64,000 bases of DNA, taken from Ruegeria sp. Alg231-54 (lineage in GTDB: Bacteria > Pseudomonadota > Alphaproteobacteria > Rhodobacterales > Rhodobacteraceae). Location: the NCBI RefSeq assembly GCF_900143525.1, contig NZ_FREZ01000013.1, forward strand, positions 60,910 through 124,909, written 5' to 3'. The notes beneath the pieces were generated by a model. That model was given only the letters and a program-made list of their open reading frames with translations. It did no database searches and was not told where the DNA came from. Below are positions 18,190 through 28,397 of this stretch, in pieces; the first letter of the stretch is position 1, and the number at the start of each line of letters is the position of its first letter. The position numbers were made by a program, and so were the translations under genes.

Positions 18190-18307
18190 CTCACTCCTCT
18201 TTTCCCCTGCGTTCACCCTCCCTAACCGTTTCTAACAGCGGTCAGTCACGCTCTCTTTCTGCAGGTGCAAACAAACCGGTTCCGCCGGACAGGAAGAGGG
18301 GACAGAC

Positions 18308-18646
18308 GTGAAACTGATCATTGCGACAATCAAGCCGTTCAAGCTGGAGGAGGTGCGCGAGGCACTGACCGAGGCCGGCGTGCGCGGCATGATGGTGACC
18401 GAGATCAAGGGCTTCGGCTCGCAATCGGGCCACACCGAAATCTATCGTGGGGCCGAATATGCGGTGAATTTCGTGCCCAAGATCAAACTGGAAATCGTGG
18501 TGCCGGCCACGATGGCCGACCAGATCCTCGAAACCATCACTAAAACCGCCAAGACCGGCAAGATCGGTGACGGCAAGATTTTCGTCCTTGATGTCGAGCA
18601 GGCGCTGCGCGTGCGGACCGGGGAAACCAACGAAGAGGCGCTGTAA
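18308..18646 (+). CDS. glnK: Nitrogen regulatory protein P-II (GlnK/GlnB)
   Basis: A 112-residue trimeric signal protein of exact P-II length. The T-loop is present with Tyr51 for uridylylation (HTEIYRGAEYAVNF). The B-loop TGKIGDGKIFV for ATP and 2-oxoglutarate and the C-terminal VRTGETNEEAL are intact. It is followed 33 nt later by amtB. That pairing identifies it as GlnK, which plugs the ammonium channel when nitrogen is ample. Confidence 0.96.
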   Translation: MKLIIATIKPFKLEEVREALTEAGVRGMMVTEIKGFGSQSGHTEIYRGAEYAVNFVPKIKLEIVVPATMADQILETITKTAKTGKIGDGKIFVLDVEQALRVRTGETNEEAL

Positions 18647-18679
18647 GCGCCGCCACTCCAAAGCATTCGAGGACTGACA

Positions 18680-19990
<1,311 letters not shown>

Positions 19991-20011
19991 GGCCTAAGCC
20001 ACAAAGATTGA

Positions 20012-20044
20012 CAACCCCGGCGCAATGCCGGGGTTGTTTTGTTT
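20012..20044 (+). terminator. Rho-independent terminator after amtB
   Basis: A 10-bp stem CAACCCCGGC / GCCGGGGTTG with loop GCAAT, followed by TTTTGTTT, 22 nt after the amtB stop. It is a textbook intrinsic terminator closing glnK-amtB. Confidence 0.93.
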
Positions 20045-20094
20045 GAGCGTCGTCCTCGGTTACTCTGATCCCAGCCGCTCAAGGAGATACTGAT

Positions 20095-20481
20095 ATGGCC
20101 GAGGCACCCGAAACACTTGTTGGCACCAGCCTGAAATGGACTGGCGTTCATCACTCTGAACTTGGTGATTTCAAAAATCTGTCCACCCATACAGTCAGCT
20201 ACGAAACAGAGACAACGTGCTATGTGACTTCCGAGAGCAAGCTAGTTGGTGAGTCCCAATACACATATAAACGACTGGATGAGCAGATGGGTATCTGCAT
20301 CTACCGGCCCTACGAGTATCAGGGCCGCTCAGACGTCGTTCTGAACGCGATTTTCGATTTCCGAGCAATGAAGGATCGAGCGGTGTTAACCTCTAGCGGA
20401 GAACCGTTTGCCGCCGCGGACGGAGACATGGAATTTGTCGAAACACCGCGCCCGGACAGGCCGGGCGCAACCAGTTCATAG
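20095..20481 (+). CDS. Small cytosolic protein, possibly MoaF-like
   Basis: A 128-residue protein with no signal peptide or membrane segment, preceded by AAGGAGA. The sequence is rich in alternating polar and hydrophobic strands (SYETETTCYVTSESKLVG, QYTYKRLDEQMGICIYRP, DVVLNAIFDF), suggesting a small beta-barrel. The pattern is weakly reminiscent of MoaF C-terminal/calycin-like proteins, but I cannot confirm this. It ends one base before the stop of the convergent aminotransferase gene (20483). Function is unknown. Confidence 0.6.
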   Translation: MAEAPETLVGTSLKWTGVHHSELGDFKNLSTHTVSYETETTCYVTSESKLVGESQYTYKRLDEQMGICIYRPYEYQGRSDVVLNAIFDFRAMKDRAVLTSSGEPFAAADGDMEFVETPRPDRPGATSS

Positions 20482-20482
20482 T

Positions 20483-21667
20483 TTACACGCCGACGTCGAC
20501 GATCGCTTTGGCCAATATCGGTACGGTTGTCGCGTTCAGTCCGGCGACATTCAGGCGGCTGTCTCCAACCATATAGATGCCATGATCGGCGCGCAGCTTC
20601 TCGACCAGTTCCGGAGCTGCCCCAAGGCGCGAGAACATGCCGCGATGCTGAGCGACAAAACCGAAGCGATCCGAACCGCTCAGGCGCTGCAATTCGTCGG
20701 CCAGCTGCTGGCGCAAGCCCAGCATGGACAGGCGGATCTCTTCCAGTTCTGCTTCCCAATCGGCGCGTAGGGCGTCGTCGTTCAGAATTGTTGTCACCAC
20801 GCGCGCGCCGTGATCCGGCGGGAAGGAGTAGTTCTGGCGGTTCAGGAACGCCAGAGTGGACTGGTTCAGAGCCGTTTGCGTCGGGTCATCGCTGATTGCC
20901 ATCAGCAGACCTGTGCGCTCGCGGTAGACACCGAAGTTCTTTGAACACGACGCCGCAATCAGGCAGCGCTTGACGGACGAGGCTACCAGACGAACTGCCT
21001 GCGCGTCCTCCTCCAGCCCGTCGCCAAAGCCCTGATAGGCGATGTCGATCATGGCAACGAGACCGCGCTCGTTGATCAGGTTCACGACCTCCTGCCACTG
21101 CACAATGTTCAGGTTGGCACCGGTCGGGTTGTGGCAGCAGCCATGCAGCAGAACCACATCACCTGCTTTCGCAGTCTTCAGGTCCTCGATCATACCGTCG
21201 AAATCGACGCCACGGGTTTCACCGTCGAAATACCGGTATTGGACCGTCTCCATCCCCAGGTAGTTCAGGATCGACAAGTGGTTCGGCCAAGTGGGGTTAG
21301 ACACGAACACGCGGGCCGATGGGTTGGCCATGCGGATCATCTCAAACGCCTGACGGCAGGCACCGGTTCCGCCGGGCGTCGCCACGGCAGCGATGTTGCC
21401 GCGTGGAACCGAGGTGCCCAGGATCAGGCCAATCATCGCATCGGCATAAGCCGGGTCGCCCGCCAATCCGGTGTAGGCCTTGCTCTCTTGCTCTTCCAGG
21501 ATGCGCTTTTCGGCCGCTTTCACCGCACGCATCACCGGGGTCACGCCCTCGGCATTTTTGTAAACTCCAACTCCCAGGTCGATCTTTTGATCGCGCGGGT
21601 CTTCGCGATACGCCTGCATCAGCGCCAGAATCTTGTCGGCAGGCTGCGGTTTGAGGTTTTCGAACAT
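20483..21667 (-). CDS. Aromatic/aspartate aminotransferase (AspC/TyrB type)
   Basis: A 394-residue class I PLP aminotransferase. The ATG at 21667 has GGAGA 9 nt upstream and overlaps the sseA stop as TGATG, so the genes are coupled. The protein begins MFENLKPQPADKILALM, as the AspC/TyrB Ialpha group does. The PLP Schiff-base Lys is in ASCSKNFGVYRERTG (about residue 243). The cofactor-binding HGCCHNPTGAN and C-terminal SRLNVAGL (substrate carboxylate Arg) are present. It transfers amino groups between Asp or aromatic amino acids and 2-oxoglutarate. Pairing with a mercaptopyruvate sulfurtransferase could mean a role in cysteine transamination. Confidence 0.92.
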   Translation of the reverse strand: MFENLKPQPADKILALMQAYREDPRDQKIDLGVGVYKNAEGVTPVMRAVKAAEKRILEEQESKAYTGLAGDPAYADAMIGLILGTSVPRGNIAAVATPGGTGACRQAFEMIRMANPSARVFVSNPTWPNHLSILNYLGMETVQYRYFDGETRGVDFDGMIEDLKTAKAGDVVLLHGCCHNPTGANLNIVQWQEVVNLINERGLVAMIDIAYQGFGDGLEEDAQAVRLVASSVKRCLIAASCSKNFGVYRERTGLLMAISDDPTQTALNQSTLAFLNRQNYSFPPDHGARVVTTILNDDALRADWEAELEEIRLSMLGLRQQLADELQRLSGSDRFGFVAQHRGMFSRLGAAPELVEKLRADHGIYMVGDSRLNVAGLNATTVPILAKAIVDVGV

Positions 21668-22521
21668 CAGTTCTCTCCGGTTGCGACGGGCAGGGTCGGG
21701 AAGGCACCCCATTCAGCCCAGGAGCCGTCATAAAGCGAGTGGTCTTTCTTGCCGATGCGCTCAAGCGCAAGGCTGAGGATCGCAGCCGTCACGCCAGACC
21801 CGCACGAGGTGATCGCCGGTTTGGATAGGTCGACGCCAGCGGCCTCGAAGATGGCGCGGCATTCGTCGGGTGATTTCATCGTGCCGTTCTTGTTCAGCAA
21901 CGTGCCGAAGGGCACATTGCGCGACCCTGGAATACGGCCTGGGCGCAGACCTTCGCGCGGTTCTGTCCCGGTTCCGGCAAAGCGGTCCGCAGAGCGTGCG
22001 TCGATGATCTCATGATCGGCCAGCTTGGCGGCGGCAGATACCTGCGTGACATCGCGGACCAGATGGTTCTGGACCCGAACGGTCATGTGGCGGTCGCGAA
22101 TAACCGGCGGCAGGTCTTCGATCTCATGCCCTTCGGCTTGCCACTTGGGCAGACCGCCATCCAGAACGGCGATGTTTTCCTGCCCCATCAGTCGGAACAA
22201 CCACCAGACACGGGCCGCGGACATCAGACCGGCCCCATCGTACACAACAACCTGATGGCCATCCCCAACACCCATCGCCCTCAGGCGGGACATGAACTTT
22301 TCGACCGGAGGTGCCATATGTGGGAGGTCCGAGCGGTGGTCCGAAATGTCATCGATATCAAAAAACCGTGCGCCGGGGATATGAGCGGCATCGTATTCGG
22401 CCTTTGCGTCGCGCCCTTGCTGTGGCAGATACCATGACCCATCCAGAACCCGCAGATCCGGGTCCTTGAGATGGGCAGCAAGCCATTCGGTAGAAACGAG
22501 GGTTTTCGGATCGTCCCGCAT
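21667..22521 (-). CDS. sseA: 3-mercaptopyruvate sulfurtransferase SseA
   Basis: A 284-residue two-domain rhodanese. The ATG at 22521 has GGGGAGG 7 nt upstream. The first, inactive rhodanese domain covers about residues 1-145 (VSTEWLAAHLKDPDLRVLDGS). The second carries the active-site loop CGSGVTA, whose CG(S/T)GVT pattern marks mercaptopyruvate rather than thiosulfate specificity. It cleaves 3-mercaptopyruvate to pyruvate and transfers sulfur to thiols or cyanide. Downstream, the aminotransferase gene overlaps its stop codon and could supply mercaptopyruvate from cysteine; this link is inference. Confidence 0.93.
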   Translation of the reverse strand: MRDDPKTLVSTEWLAAHLKDPDLRVLDGSWYLPQQGRDAKAEYDAAHIPGARFFDIDDISDHRSDLPHMAPPVEKFMSRLRAMGVGDGHQVVVYDGAGLMSAARVWWLFRLMGQENIAVLDGGLPKWQAEGHEIEDLPPVIRDRHMTVRVQNHLVRDVTQVSAAAKLADHEIIDARSADRFAGTGTEPREGLRPGRIPGSRNVPFGTLLNKNGTMKSPDECRAIFEAAGVDLSKPAITSCGSGVTAAILSLALERIGKKDHSLYDGSWAEWGAFPTLPVATGEN

Positions 22522-23128
22522 AAAAGCCTCCCCTAAACGCGTTTGGTTTTTCCCTATACGCGCGCGCATGCGGGTTCAAGACTGGATGGGATGATGACGC
22601 TAACACACGCCTTGGAACCTGCGGTTCCGGGCGTTTGGGGTCAATTTGAGCAAAACCAACAGGCCCAAGCGCACCCGTATATCAGTTTAACTTCCGCACA
22701 CGGTTTGCCCATGTGCACATTTTGAGTTGTAACCACCAGAAATGGTCATGGGTGTAAGAGCGCCGTCCTGCTTTGTGGACTTGCGTCTGTATGATTTTTT
22801 CACTCCGCCAAGGGTTGAACTCAAAAAAACGCACTTTCCGCCGTAAAATGGCCGGTTTTCCCTACGTCATTGTACCCCGGAGTATCTGTGAAAGCTCCCA
22901 TGTTCAGGCCGTGAAACAGCCAATACAACATCGGTGCTGGAGCCAAGGGAAACGGGCAAATTGGAAAAATAATAGATGCATTCCCCCGCGGTCTGAAAAA
23001 TTTTAAGCAGCGCGAAACACCTTTCCTAACATTTTGTAAGTGATAGAAAAAATACCACCGCCAGGGTAGTAAACCAAACAACCCGGACCCTGGAGCACGT
23101 TAAAGCACTCATTCGACAGGAGAACAAA
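22522..23128. other. Intergenic region between sseA and the LysM-SBP gene
   Basis: About 600 bp between divergent genes with no convincing coding frame. The stretch 22780-23060 is AT-rich and probably holds the promoter of the LysM gene. A 7-bp inverted repeat (CCAGGGT ... ACCCTGG, 19-nt loop) lies about 35 nt before that gene's start. I see no riboswitch or tRNA signature. Confidence 0.5.
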
Positions 23129-24235
23129 ATGAATACCCCTGGAATTAAGTTTGGCCTAGTGGCCCTGGGTCTGGCTGCCTTGATCTCACCGATAGGCGCT
23201 GCGGCGCAGGTCGCGTGCAAATCGTATACAGTAGAAGCAGGTGATACGCTGGCGACTATTTCCGAAACGGCATATGGCTCTCGGGACTACCAAATCATCT
23301 TCAACGCGAACAGAAACGTCATTGCCGGAAATCCGAACAACCTGACGCCTGGTACTGTTCTGAATTTGCCATGCGCCGACGGCCGCTTGACCGCCGCATC
23401 GCAGTTCAACGAAGTTGTCGAGCGGGAGGAAGAAAAGGCCGCGAAGATCAAAGCCAGAAACGTTTATGAACCACCGATTCGTCTTTTGGCCGGTAACGAT
23501 TGGGCGCCTTATACGGACGAAGGTCTTTCGGGTGGCGGCTTTTTGATGCGGTTGTCGACAACAGCCCTGCATCGTGCTGGCAACAAGCGCGAGTACAACC
23601 AGGGTTGGGTGAACGATTTCAACTCGCATCTTTATACACTTCTGCCCGCCGGAGCGTATGACATCGCCGTTGCCTGGGTTGTGCCAGATTGCGCAAAAAA
23701 CCCCGATGCCATGGGCGAAGACAGCCTTTATCGCTGTAACGGGTTCTACGCATCACAGCCATTGTATGAATCGGTCGTTGGGTACTTCACACTGCCCGAC
23801 AGCAAATATGCCGGCGCAGCCTCCATCGAAGAGCTGGAAGGGGCCGTATTCTGTCGTATGGACGGGTTCTTTACCAATGACCTGGAAGAGGCCGGCCTGG
23901 TCGAACCCAAAATCACGCTTGTTCGCCCCCGCACCCCGGAAGAGTGCATCGAGGCGGTCATGAACGGAACGGCGGACGCCACCGGGATGGCCATCCAGCA
24001 AGCCAATGGTGCAATTGCGGCCTTGGGTATGGAGAACGAGGTGGTTCAGAATGAGAACTTCACCCATCTGTCCACCATTCGCCTGCTGGCCCATAAATCC
24101 AACCCATACGGGCTGCAGTATATCTCGATGCTGAACAATGGCCTGAACGAAATGCGGCAGTCGGGCGAGTGGTACGATATCGTTTCCAGCTCGCTGTCCG
24201 AGTACAGCTCTAAGCTGCAATCCGCGTCGAACTGA
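23129..24235 (+). CDS. Periplasmic LysM plus solute-binding-like protein
   Basis: A 368-residue exported protein. The signal peptide covers residues 1-27 (ending GAAAQ). A single LysM domain lies at about 33-80 (YTVEAGDTLATISETAYGSRDYQIIFNAN, PGTVLNLP), expected to bind peptidoglycan. A type 2 periplasmic-binding fold of the SBP_bac_3 kind follows, at about 115-365 (IRLLAGNDWAPYTDEGLSGGGFLMRL, YDIAVAWVVPDC, CIEAVMNGTADATG). No ABC transporter lies nearby. It may therefore be a wall-tethered sensor or orphan binding protein. AGGAG lies 9 nt before the ATG. Confidence 0.82.
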   Translation: MNTPGIKFGLVALGLAALISPIGAAAQVACKSYTVEAGDTLATISETAYGSRDYQIIFNANRNVIAGNPNNLTPGTVLNLPCADGRLTAASQFNEVVEREEEKAAKIKARNVYEPPIRLLAGNDWAPYTDEGLSGGGFLMRLSTTALHRAGNKREYNQGWVNDFNSHLYTLLPAGAYDIAVAWVVPDCAKNPDAMGEDSLYRCNGFYASQPLYESVVGYFTLPDSKYAGAASIEELEGAVFCRMDGFFTNDLEEAGLVEPKITLVRPRTPEECIEAVMNGTADATGMAIQQANGAIAALGMENEVVQNENFTHLSTIRLLAHKSNPYGLQYISMLNNGLNEMRQSGEWYDIVSSSLSEYSSKLQSASN

Positions 24236-24256
24236 TCGGTTCGTGCAAAAGAACCT

Positions 24257-24283
24257 GCACACAGCGCGACCCGCGCTGTGTGC
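24257..24283 (+). terminator. Hairpin after the LysM-SBP gene
   Basis: A perfect 12-bp stem (GCACACAGCGCG / CGCGCTGTGTGC, loop ACC) starts 22 nt after the stop codon. No T-run follows, so it may be a terminator or an mRNA-stabilising hairpin. Confidence 0.55.
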
Positions 24284-24366
24284 CACCTCGACATAAAGTC
24301 ATAGCTTTGTACCTTGGGTCACATATTTGATTTATTTCGCCCAACCTTTTCAGCGAGCGAGCTTCC

Positions 24367-24921
24367 TCAGGTGACCTCGGCTGGTTGCGCATAGTGATGC
24401 ATGTTCAAAAACGCAGCGCCATTCGTCCCGGCCCGGTAGCCATGCGGCAGATCGGCTGCAAAGCGCAGGCCCTGCCCGGCCTGCAGCGGCACCCAATCCC
24501 CGTCGCGCAGAATCTCAAGTGATCCGTTCAGCACAAACACTTCTTCGGTCACCCCTGCCGCATGGGCTGCGGATTCGTGGCTTTGGTTTGGGGCAAGGTC
24601 GACGTGAAACGTTTCGGCGCCCAGCGCGGGATCGAAGGGAAAGACGATCTTAACCTCGATGCTGCCGGGAAAGGTCACGGTGTGGAACACGTCCGGCATG
24701 GCGGTGTCCCGCAGGGCCGCCGTTCCAATCAATGCACTCAGCGGCAACTGAAACCCTTTTGCGATTTTCCACAGCGTTGCGATGGTCGGGCTGGATTCGC
24801 CACGTTCGATCTGGCCCAGCATGGCTTTGCTGACACCCGTCATCTCGGCCACTTTGGACAGGCTCAGCCCCGAGGCCGCCCGCACATCGCGTAGTTTTAG
24901 CGTAATTTCGTCCGGTGCCAT
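24367..24921 (-). CDS. XRE-family regulator with C-terminal cupin
   Basis: A 184-residue DNA-binding protein. The start at ATG 24921 is preferred; an in-frame ATG at 24963 lies inside the operator-like repeats. Residues 5-65 form an XRE helix-turn-helix (LRDVRAASGLSLSKVAEMTGVSKAMLGQIERGESSPTIATLWKIAKG). Residues 105-180 form a small cupin barrel (HESAAHAAGVTEEVFVLNGSLEIL, LQAGQGLRFAADLPHGYRAG). Regulators of this build sense small ligands and often act on adjacent metabolic or transport genes. It is divergent from ilvD, with two matching near-palindromes between them. Confidence 0.9.
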   Translation of the reverse strand: MAPDEITLKLRDVRAASGLSLSKVAEMTGVSKAMLGQIERGESSPTIATLWKIAKGFQLPLSALIGTAALRDTAMPDVFHTVTFPGSIEVKIVFPFDPALGAETFHVDLAPNQSHESAAHAAGVTEEVFVLNGSLEILRDGDWVPLQAGQGLRFAADLPHGYRAGTNGAAFLNMHHYAQPAEVT

Positions 24922-24946
24922 CTTGATCGTCTCTCGAATCCTCTTG

Positions 24947-24985
24947 TGCGTTATAGCGCACATGTGGTACGTGCGCTATAACGTA
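24947..24985. promoter_or_regulatory. Paired operator boxes between the XRE-cupin gene and ilvD
   Basis: Two 14-bp near-palindromes, TGCGTTATAGCGCA at 24947-24960 and TGCGCTATAACGTA at 24972-24985, lie 25 bp apart centre to centre. They are mirror images: a perfect 13-bp inverted repeat runs from 24949-24961 to 24971-24983. The spacing puts both boxes on nearly the same DNA face. They are probably sites for the XRE-cupin protein, acting on itself and perhaps on ilvD. Confidence 0.7.
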
Positions 24986-25028
24986 CGAAACCCGAATATC
25001 GCAACCGGGGCAAAAGGGAAACAGCATC

Positions 25029-26861
25029 ATGCCAATGTACCGATCCAGAACCTCTACCCACGGCCGTAATATGGCCGGTGCCCGCGGCCTGTGGCGCGCC
25101 ACAGGAATGGGTGACGACGATTTCGGCAAACCGATCATCGCTATCGTCAACTCTTTCACCCAGTTCGTGCCGGGCCACGTGCACCTGAAAGATCTGGGCC
25201 AGATGGTCGCGCGCGAGGTTGAAGCCGCTGGAGGTGTTGCGAAAGAGTTCAACACAATCGCTGTGGATGACGGTATCGCCATGGGTCATGACGGCATGCT
25301 GTATTCCCTGCCTTCGCGCGAAGTGATCGCGGATTCGGTCGAATACATGGTCAACGCCCACTGCGCTGATGCGATGGTCTGTATTTCGAACTGCGACAAG
25401 ATCACCCCCGGCATGCTGATGGCCGCGATGCGCCTGAACATCCCGGCGATCTTTGTCTCGGGCGGACCGATGGAGGCCGGCAAGATCGACATCGCCGATC
25501 TGGACGCCAAGAAGATCGACCTGGTTGACGCAATGGTCGCCGCCGCCGACGACAGGTTCACCGACGAACAGGTCCAGCACATCGAAGAGAACGCCTGCCC
25601 AACTTGTGGGTCATGTTCCGGTATGTTCACCGCAAACTCGATGAACTGTCTGGCAGAGGCTCTGGGACTGGCGCTGCCAGGCAACGGCTCGACTCTGGCC
25701 ACGCATGCGGACCGCAAAGAGCTGTTTCTCGAGGCCGGGCGTCGGATCGTTGAGATCACCAAACGGCACTATGATCTGGACGAAAAAGGTTTCCTGCCCC
25801 GTGAAATCGCCACGTTCGACGCCTTTGAAAACGCGATGAGCCTGGATATCGCCATGGGCGGTTCGACCAACACAGTGTTGCACCTGCTAGCCATCGCCCA
25901 TGAGGGTGAAGTGCATTTCACCATGACCGACATGGACCGCCTGAGCCGTCAGGTGCCGTGTCTGTGCAAGGTCGCGCCCAACACTGAGAATGTTCATATG
26001 GAGGACGTGCACCGCGCCGGTGGCATCTTCTCGATCCTTGGCGAGCTAAGCCGCGCCGGGCTGCTGCACGAAGATTGCAGCACCGTGCATTCGGCGACCA
26101 TGGGCGAAGCGATTGCCAATTGGGACATCAAGGTCGCCAACAACCCCGCAGCGCAGGACCTGTTCAAGGCCGCGCCCGGCGGTGTGCGCACGACGCAGGC
26201 ATTCAGCCAGTCGAACCGGTACAAGGAACTGGATACCGACCGCGAAGGCGGTGTAATCCGATCCAAGGAACACGCGTTCAGTCAGGATGGCGGTCTGGCG
26301 GTCCTGTTCGGCAACATCGCGCGCGAAGGCTGTATCGTGAAAACGGCGGGCGTTGATCCCAACAGCCTGACGTTCACCGGCTCTGCCTATGTCTGCGAAA
26401 GCCAGGATCAGGCCGTGAACGACATCCTGACCGGCAAGGTCAAAGAGGGCGACGTAGTGGTGATCCGCTATGAAGGCCCGCGCGGCGGTCCGGGGATGCA
26501 GGAAATGCTGTATCCAACATCCTATCTGAAATCCAAAGGTCTGGGCAAAGCCTGCGCCTTGCTGACCGATGGGCGTTTTTCGGGCGGCACGTCGGGCCTG
26601 TCGATCGGCCACGTTTCACCTGAGGCCGCCGAGGGTGGCGAAATCGGGCTGGTCAAGCAGGGCGACAAGATCGAGATCGACATCCCCAACCGGACCATTC
26701 ATCTGGCCGTGTCCGACGAAGAACTGGCTGCCCGCCGTGAAGAGCAGGACGAAAAGGGATGGGTGCCCGCCGCACCGCGCAAGCGCAAGGTATCCACCGC
26801 GCTCAAAGCCTATGCCAAGCTGGCGACAAGTGCCGCAAAAGGCGCCGTGCGCCAAGTCTAA
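25029..26861 (+). CDS. ilvD: Dihydroxy-acid dehydratase IlvD
   Basis: A 610-residue IlvD/Edd-family enzyme that dehydrates 2,3-dihydroxy-isovalerate and -methylvalerate in valine, isoleucine and leucine synthesis. It starts [20 protein letters not shown], the ~610-residue IlvD form. Cluster-ligand cysteines appear in [12 protein letters not shown] and [20 protein letters not shown], and [14 protein letters not shown] lies near the C-terminus. It sits beside the divergent XRE-cupin gene with operator-like repeats in between, which suggests local control. An intrinsic terminator follows. Confidence 0.97.
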   Translation: MPMYRSRTSTHGRNMAGARGLWRATGMGDDDFGKPIIAIVNSFTQFVPGHVHLKDLGQMVAREVEAAGGVAKEFNTIAVDDGIAMGHDGMLYSLPSREVIADSVEYMVNAHCADAMVCISNCDKITPGMLMAAMRLNIPAIFVSGGPMEAGKIDIADLDAKKIDLVDAMVAAADDRFTDEQVQHIEENACPTCGSCSGMFTANSMNCLAEALGLALPGNGSTLATHADRKELFLEAGRRIVEITKRHYDLDEKGFLPREIATFDAFENAMSLDIAMGGSTNTVLHLLAIAHEGEVHFTMTDMDRLSRQVPCLCKVAPNTENVHMEDVHRAGGIFSILGELSRAGLLHEDCSTVHSATMGEAIANWDIKVANNPAAQDLFKAAPGGVRTTQAFSQSNRYKELDTDREGGVIRSKEHAFSQDGGLAVLFGNIAREGCIVKTAGVDPNSLTFTGSAYVCESQDQAVNDILTGKVKEGDVVVIRYEGPRGGPGMQEMLYPTSYLKSKGLGKACALLTDGRFSGGTSGLSIGHVSPEAAEGGEIGLVKQGDKIEIDIPNRTIHLAVSDEELAARREEQDEKGWVPAAPRKRKVSTALKAYAKLATSAAKGAVRQV

Positions 26862-26899
26862 CTTAGCGGTTTCCAAACAGCTGATACTTCAATAAATTC

Positions 26900-26938
26900 A
26901 AAGGTCTCGCTAAACGAACTAGCGAGACCTTTTTCTTT
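26900..26938 (+). terminator. Rho-independent terminator after ilvD
   Basis: A 13-bp stem AAAGGTCTCGCTA / TAGCGAGACCTTT with a 7-nt loop, followed by a T-rich tract, about 40 nt after the ilvD stop. Confidence 0.93.
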
Positions 26939-26976
26939 TGTATTCAACGATATCCATAGCACAATCGGTGAGAAGC

Positions 26977-27426
26977 ATGACAATCTGGCGCCCGCACAAC
27001 GGTATCCGTGTCAAAGCCATCGGCTTACATTGGCGGGGGGACCGCCTTCTTGCTGCCGAAGTCCCAAATGACGACGGCCACATCAAGGGTGTTCGCCCGT
27101 TGGGCGGATCGGTCGAATTCGGCGAAACATGGCATGACGCGCTGAAACGTGAGTTCCGGGAAGAACTCGATGTGACGGTTGAAGTCAGAGGGCAACCGCT
27201 AGTGATCGAGAACCTGTACCAGCATGAAGGGCATCAGGGGCATGAGATCATCTTTGTGGCCGAGATTCAGTGCCCCGAGCTTTTGAACTGGCCTGACGCG
27301 CCGATTTCATTCACCGAAGACAACGGCCTGAGCTGGACAACAGGATGGTTTAGTCTGGATGCTCTGGATACCGGCGGCCCAGCGCTATACCCGACCGGCC
27401 TGAAAGGGTGCCTGATCGATCGCTGA
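26977..27426 (+). CDS. Nudix hydrolase
   Basis: A 149-residue Nudix-family hydrolase. The ATG at 26977 has GGTGAGAAG just upstream; the frame is open 39 nt further. The Nudix box is GGSVEFGETWHDALKREFREELDV, matching GX5EX7REUXEE with Asp in place of the last Gly. Nudix enzymes cleave nucleoside diphosphates linked to other groups. The later YQHEGHQGHEIIFVAEI and W-rich C-terminus do not reveal the substrate. It lies between the ilvD terminator and the convergent sulfotransferase gene. Confidence 0.88.
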   Translation: MTIWRPHNGIRVKAIGLHWRGDRLLAAEVPNDDGHIKGVRPLGGSVEFGETWHDALKREFREELDVTVEVRGQPLVIENLYQHEGHQGHEIIFVAEIQCPELLNWPDAPISFTEDNGLSWTTGWFSLDALDTGGPALYPTGLKGCLIDR

Positions 27427-27435
27427 CTCGTTCGC

Positions 27436-28254
27436 CTAGTCGCCCAGTTTGGCGTGAACTTCGTCCAGATCAATCTCACCGATTGGCATCTTGTTGCCCG
27501 GGTTCTCAAAATCGTATTTGAACAGCTCGAAATCGTGTTTGTAGATTTCGTAAACCAGGTGCATCGACAGGTCGTCAAAGTAGTCCTCGACCGGATGCGC
27601 GCGTTTCGGCCCGTGGCCTTCGGATTCATTGAACCGCGGGATTTCGGACAAATTCACGGCGTGCGGTGTCTCTACCCGATCAAGGACACTTTGCATTCCT
27701 TCATTGAACTGCTCAGTCCAGAAAATCTGATCGTACTGCCCACCATTCACGATGAAGGTCGAGACATGGCCGGACATGGCCGACCAGTGAATGTCAGGGT
27801 CCATCGGACGCCGCCAGCGGATCGTATCACGTGCAAACAGCAAAAATCGGCGGAAACTGGCGATCTGATCGAACTCACCCTTACCGTCATCACCGCCAAC
27901 CTCGATCCCGTAGTTGTAGATCAAGGTCGGCACCAGATTGCCCCGATACCGCTTACCGTTGCGTTGAATGCCGCAGATCTTGTCAAAGAACGAGCTTAGA
28001 ATTCGGGTGTAGGGGTTGCGCACGCACGTAAAGGCCAGGGATTTGTGATCCCGCACATTTCCCGAGATCTGATCCTGACTTGGACCGAAGGCCCATTTGT
28101 GCATCCCGTCCTTCGCGTCATGGATATCACCGTCAAAAAACTGCCCGTGATCCGAATAAAACATGATCTGACCAATGGTCGAACAGGCGCATTTCGGCAC
28201 CACACGGTAAACCATGCTTTCGCTTTCGGTCATCCATGTACCGGGAAAACCCAT
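27436..28254 (-). CDS. Carbohydrate sulfotransferase family protein
   Basis: A 272-residue PAPS-dependent sulfotransferase-like protein. The ATG at 28254 has AGGAGG 9 nt upstream. The 5'-phosphosulfate loop is VPKCACSTIGQIMF (residues 19-32), matching the PK-x-A/C-S-T pattern of carbohydrate sulfotransferases. The 3'-phosphate element is CVRNPYTRILSSFFDKI. No signal peptide or membrane helix is evident, so it is probably cytosolic. It is divergent from a glycosyltransferase with a shared 143-bp promoter region, suggesting both modify one surface glycan. Confidence 0.82.
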   Translation of the reverse strand: MGFPGTWMTESESMVYRVVPKCACSTIGQIMFYSDHGQFFDGDIHDAKDGMHKWAFGPSQDQISGNVRDHKSLAFTCVRNPYTRILSSFFDKICGIQRNGKRYRGNLVPTLIYNYGIEVGGDDGKGEFDQIASFRRFLLFARDTIRWRRPMDPDIHWSAMSGHVSTFIVNGGQYDQIFWTEQFNEGMQSVLDRVETPHAVNLSEIPRFNESEGHGPKRAHPVEDYFDDLSMHLVYEIYKHDFELFKYDFENPGNKMPIGEIDLDEVHAKLGD

Positions 28255-28397
28255 CTGCTGTGCCTCCTTTGCTGATCTGGTCTCAAAATTGACGCGCCAG
28301 CATTTGAAACCAAAAACCAAAAATATTCTATTTATTCAATCGCTCATCCTCAGTATCACGGTTGGAAACGGGCAGAAACGGAAAACAATAGGCCAAT

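Noticed and set aside
22543..22725. 60-codon ORF upstream of sseA
   Set aside because: Lies in the divergent promoter region, with no ribosome site and no protein-like pattern.
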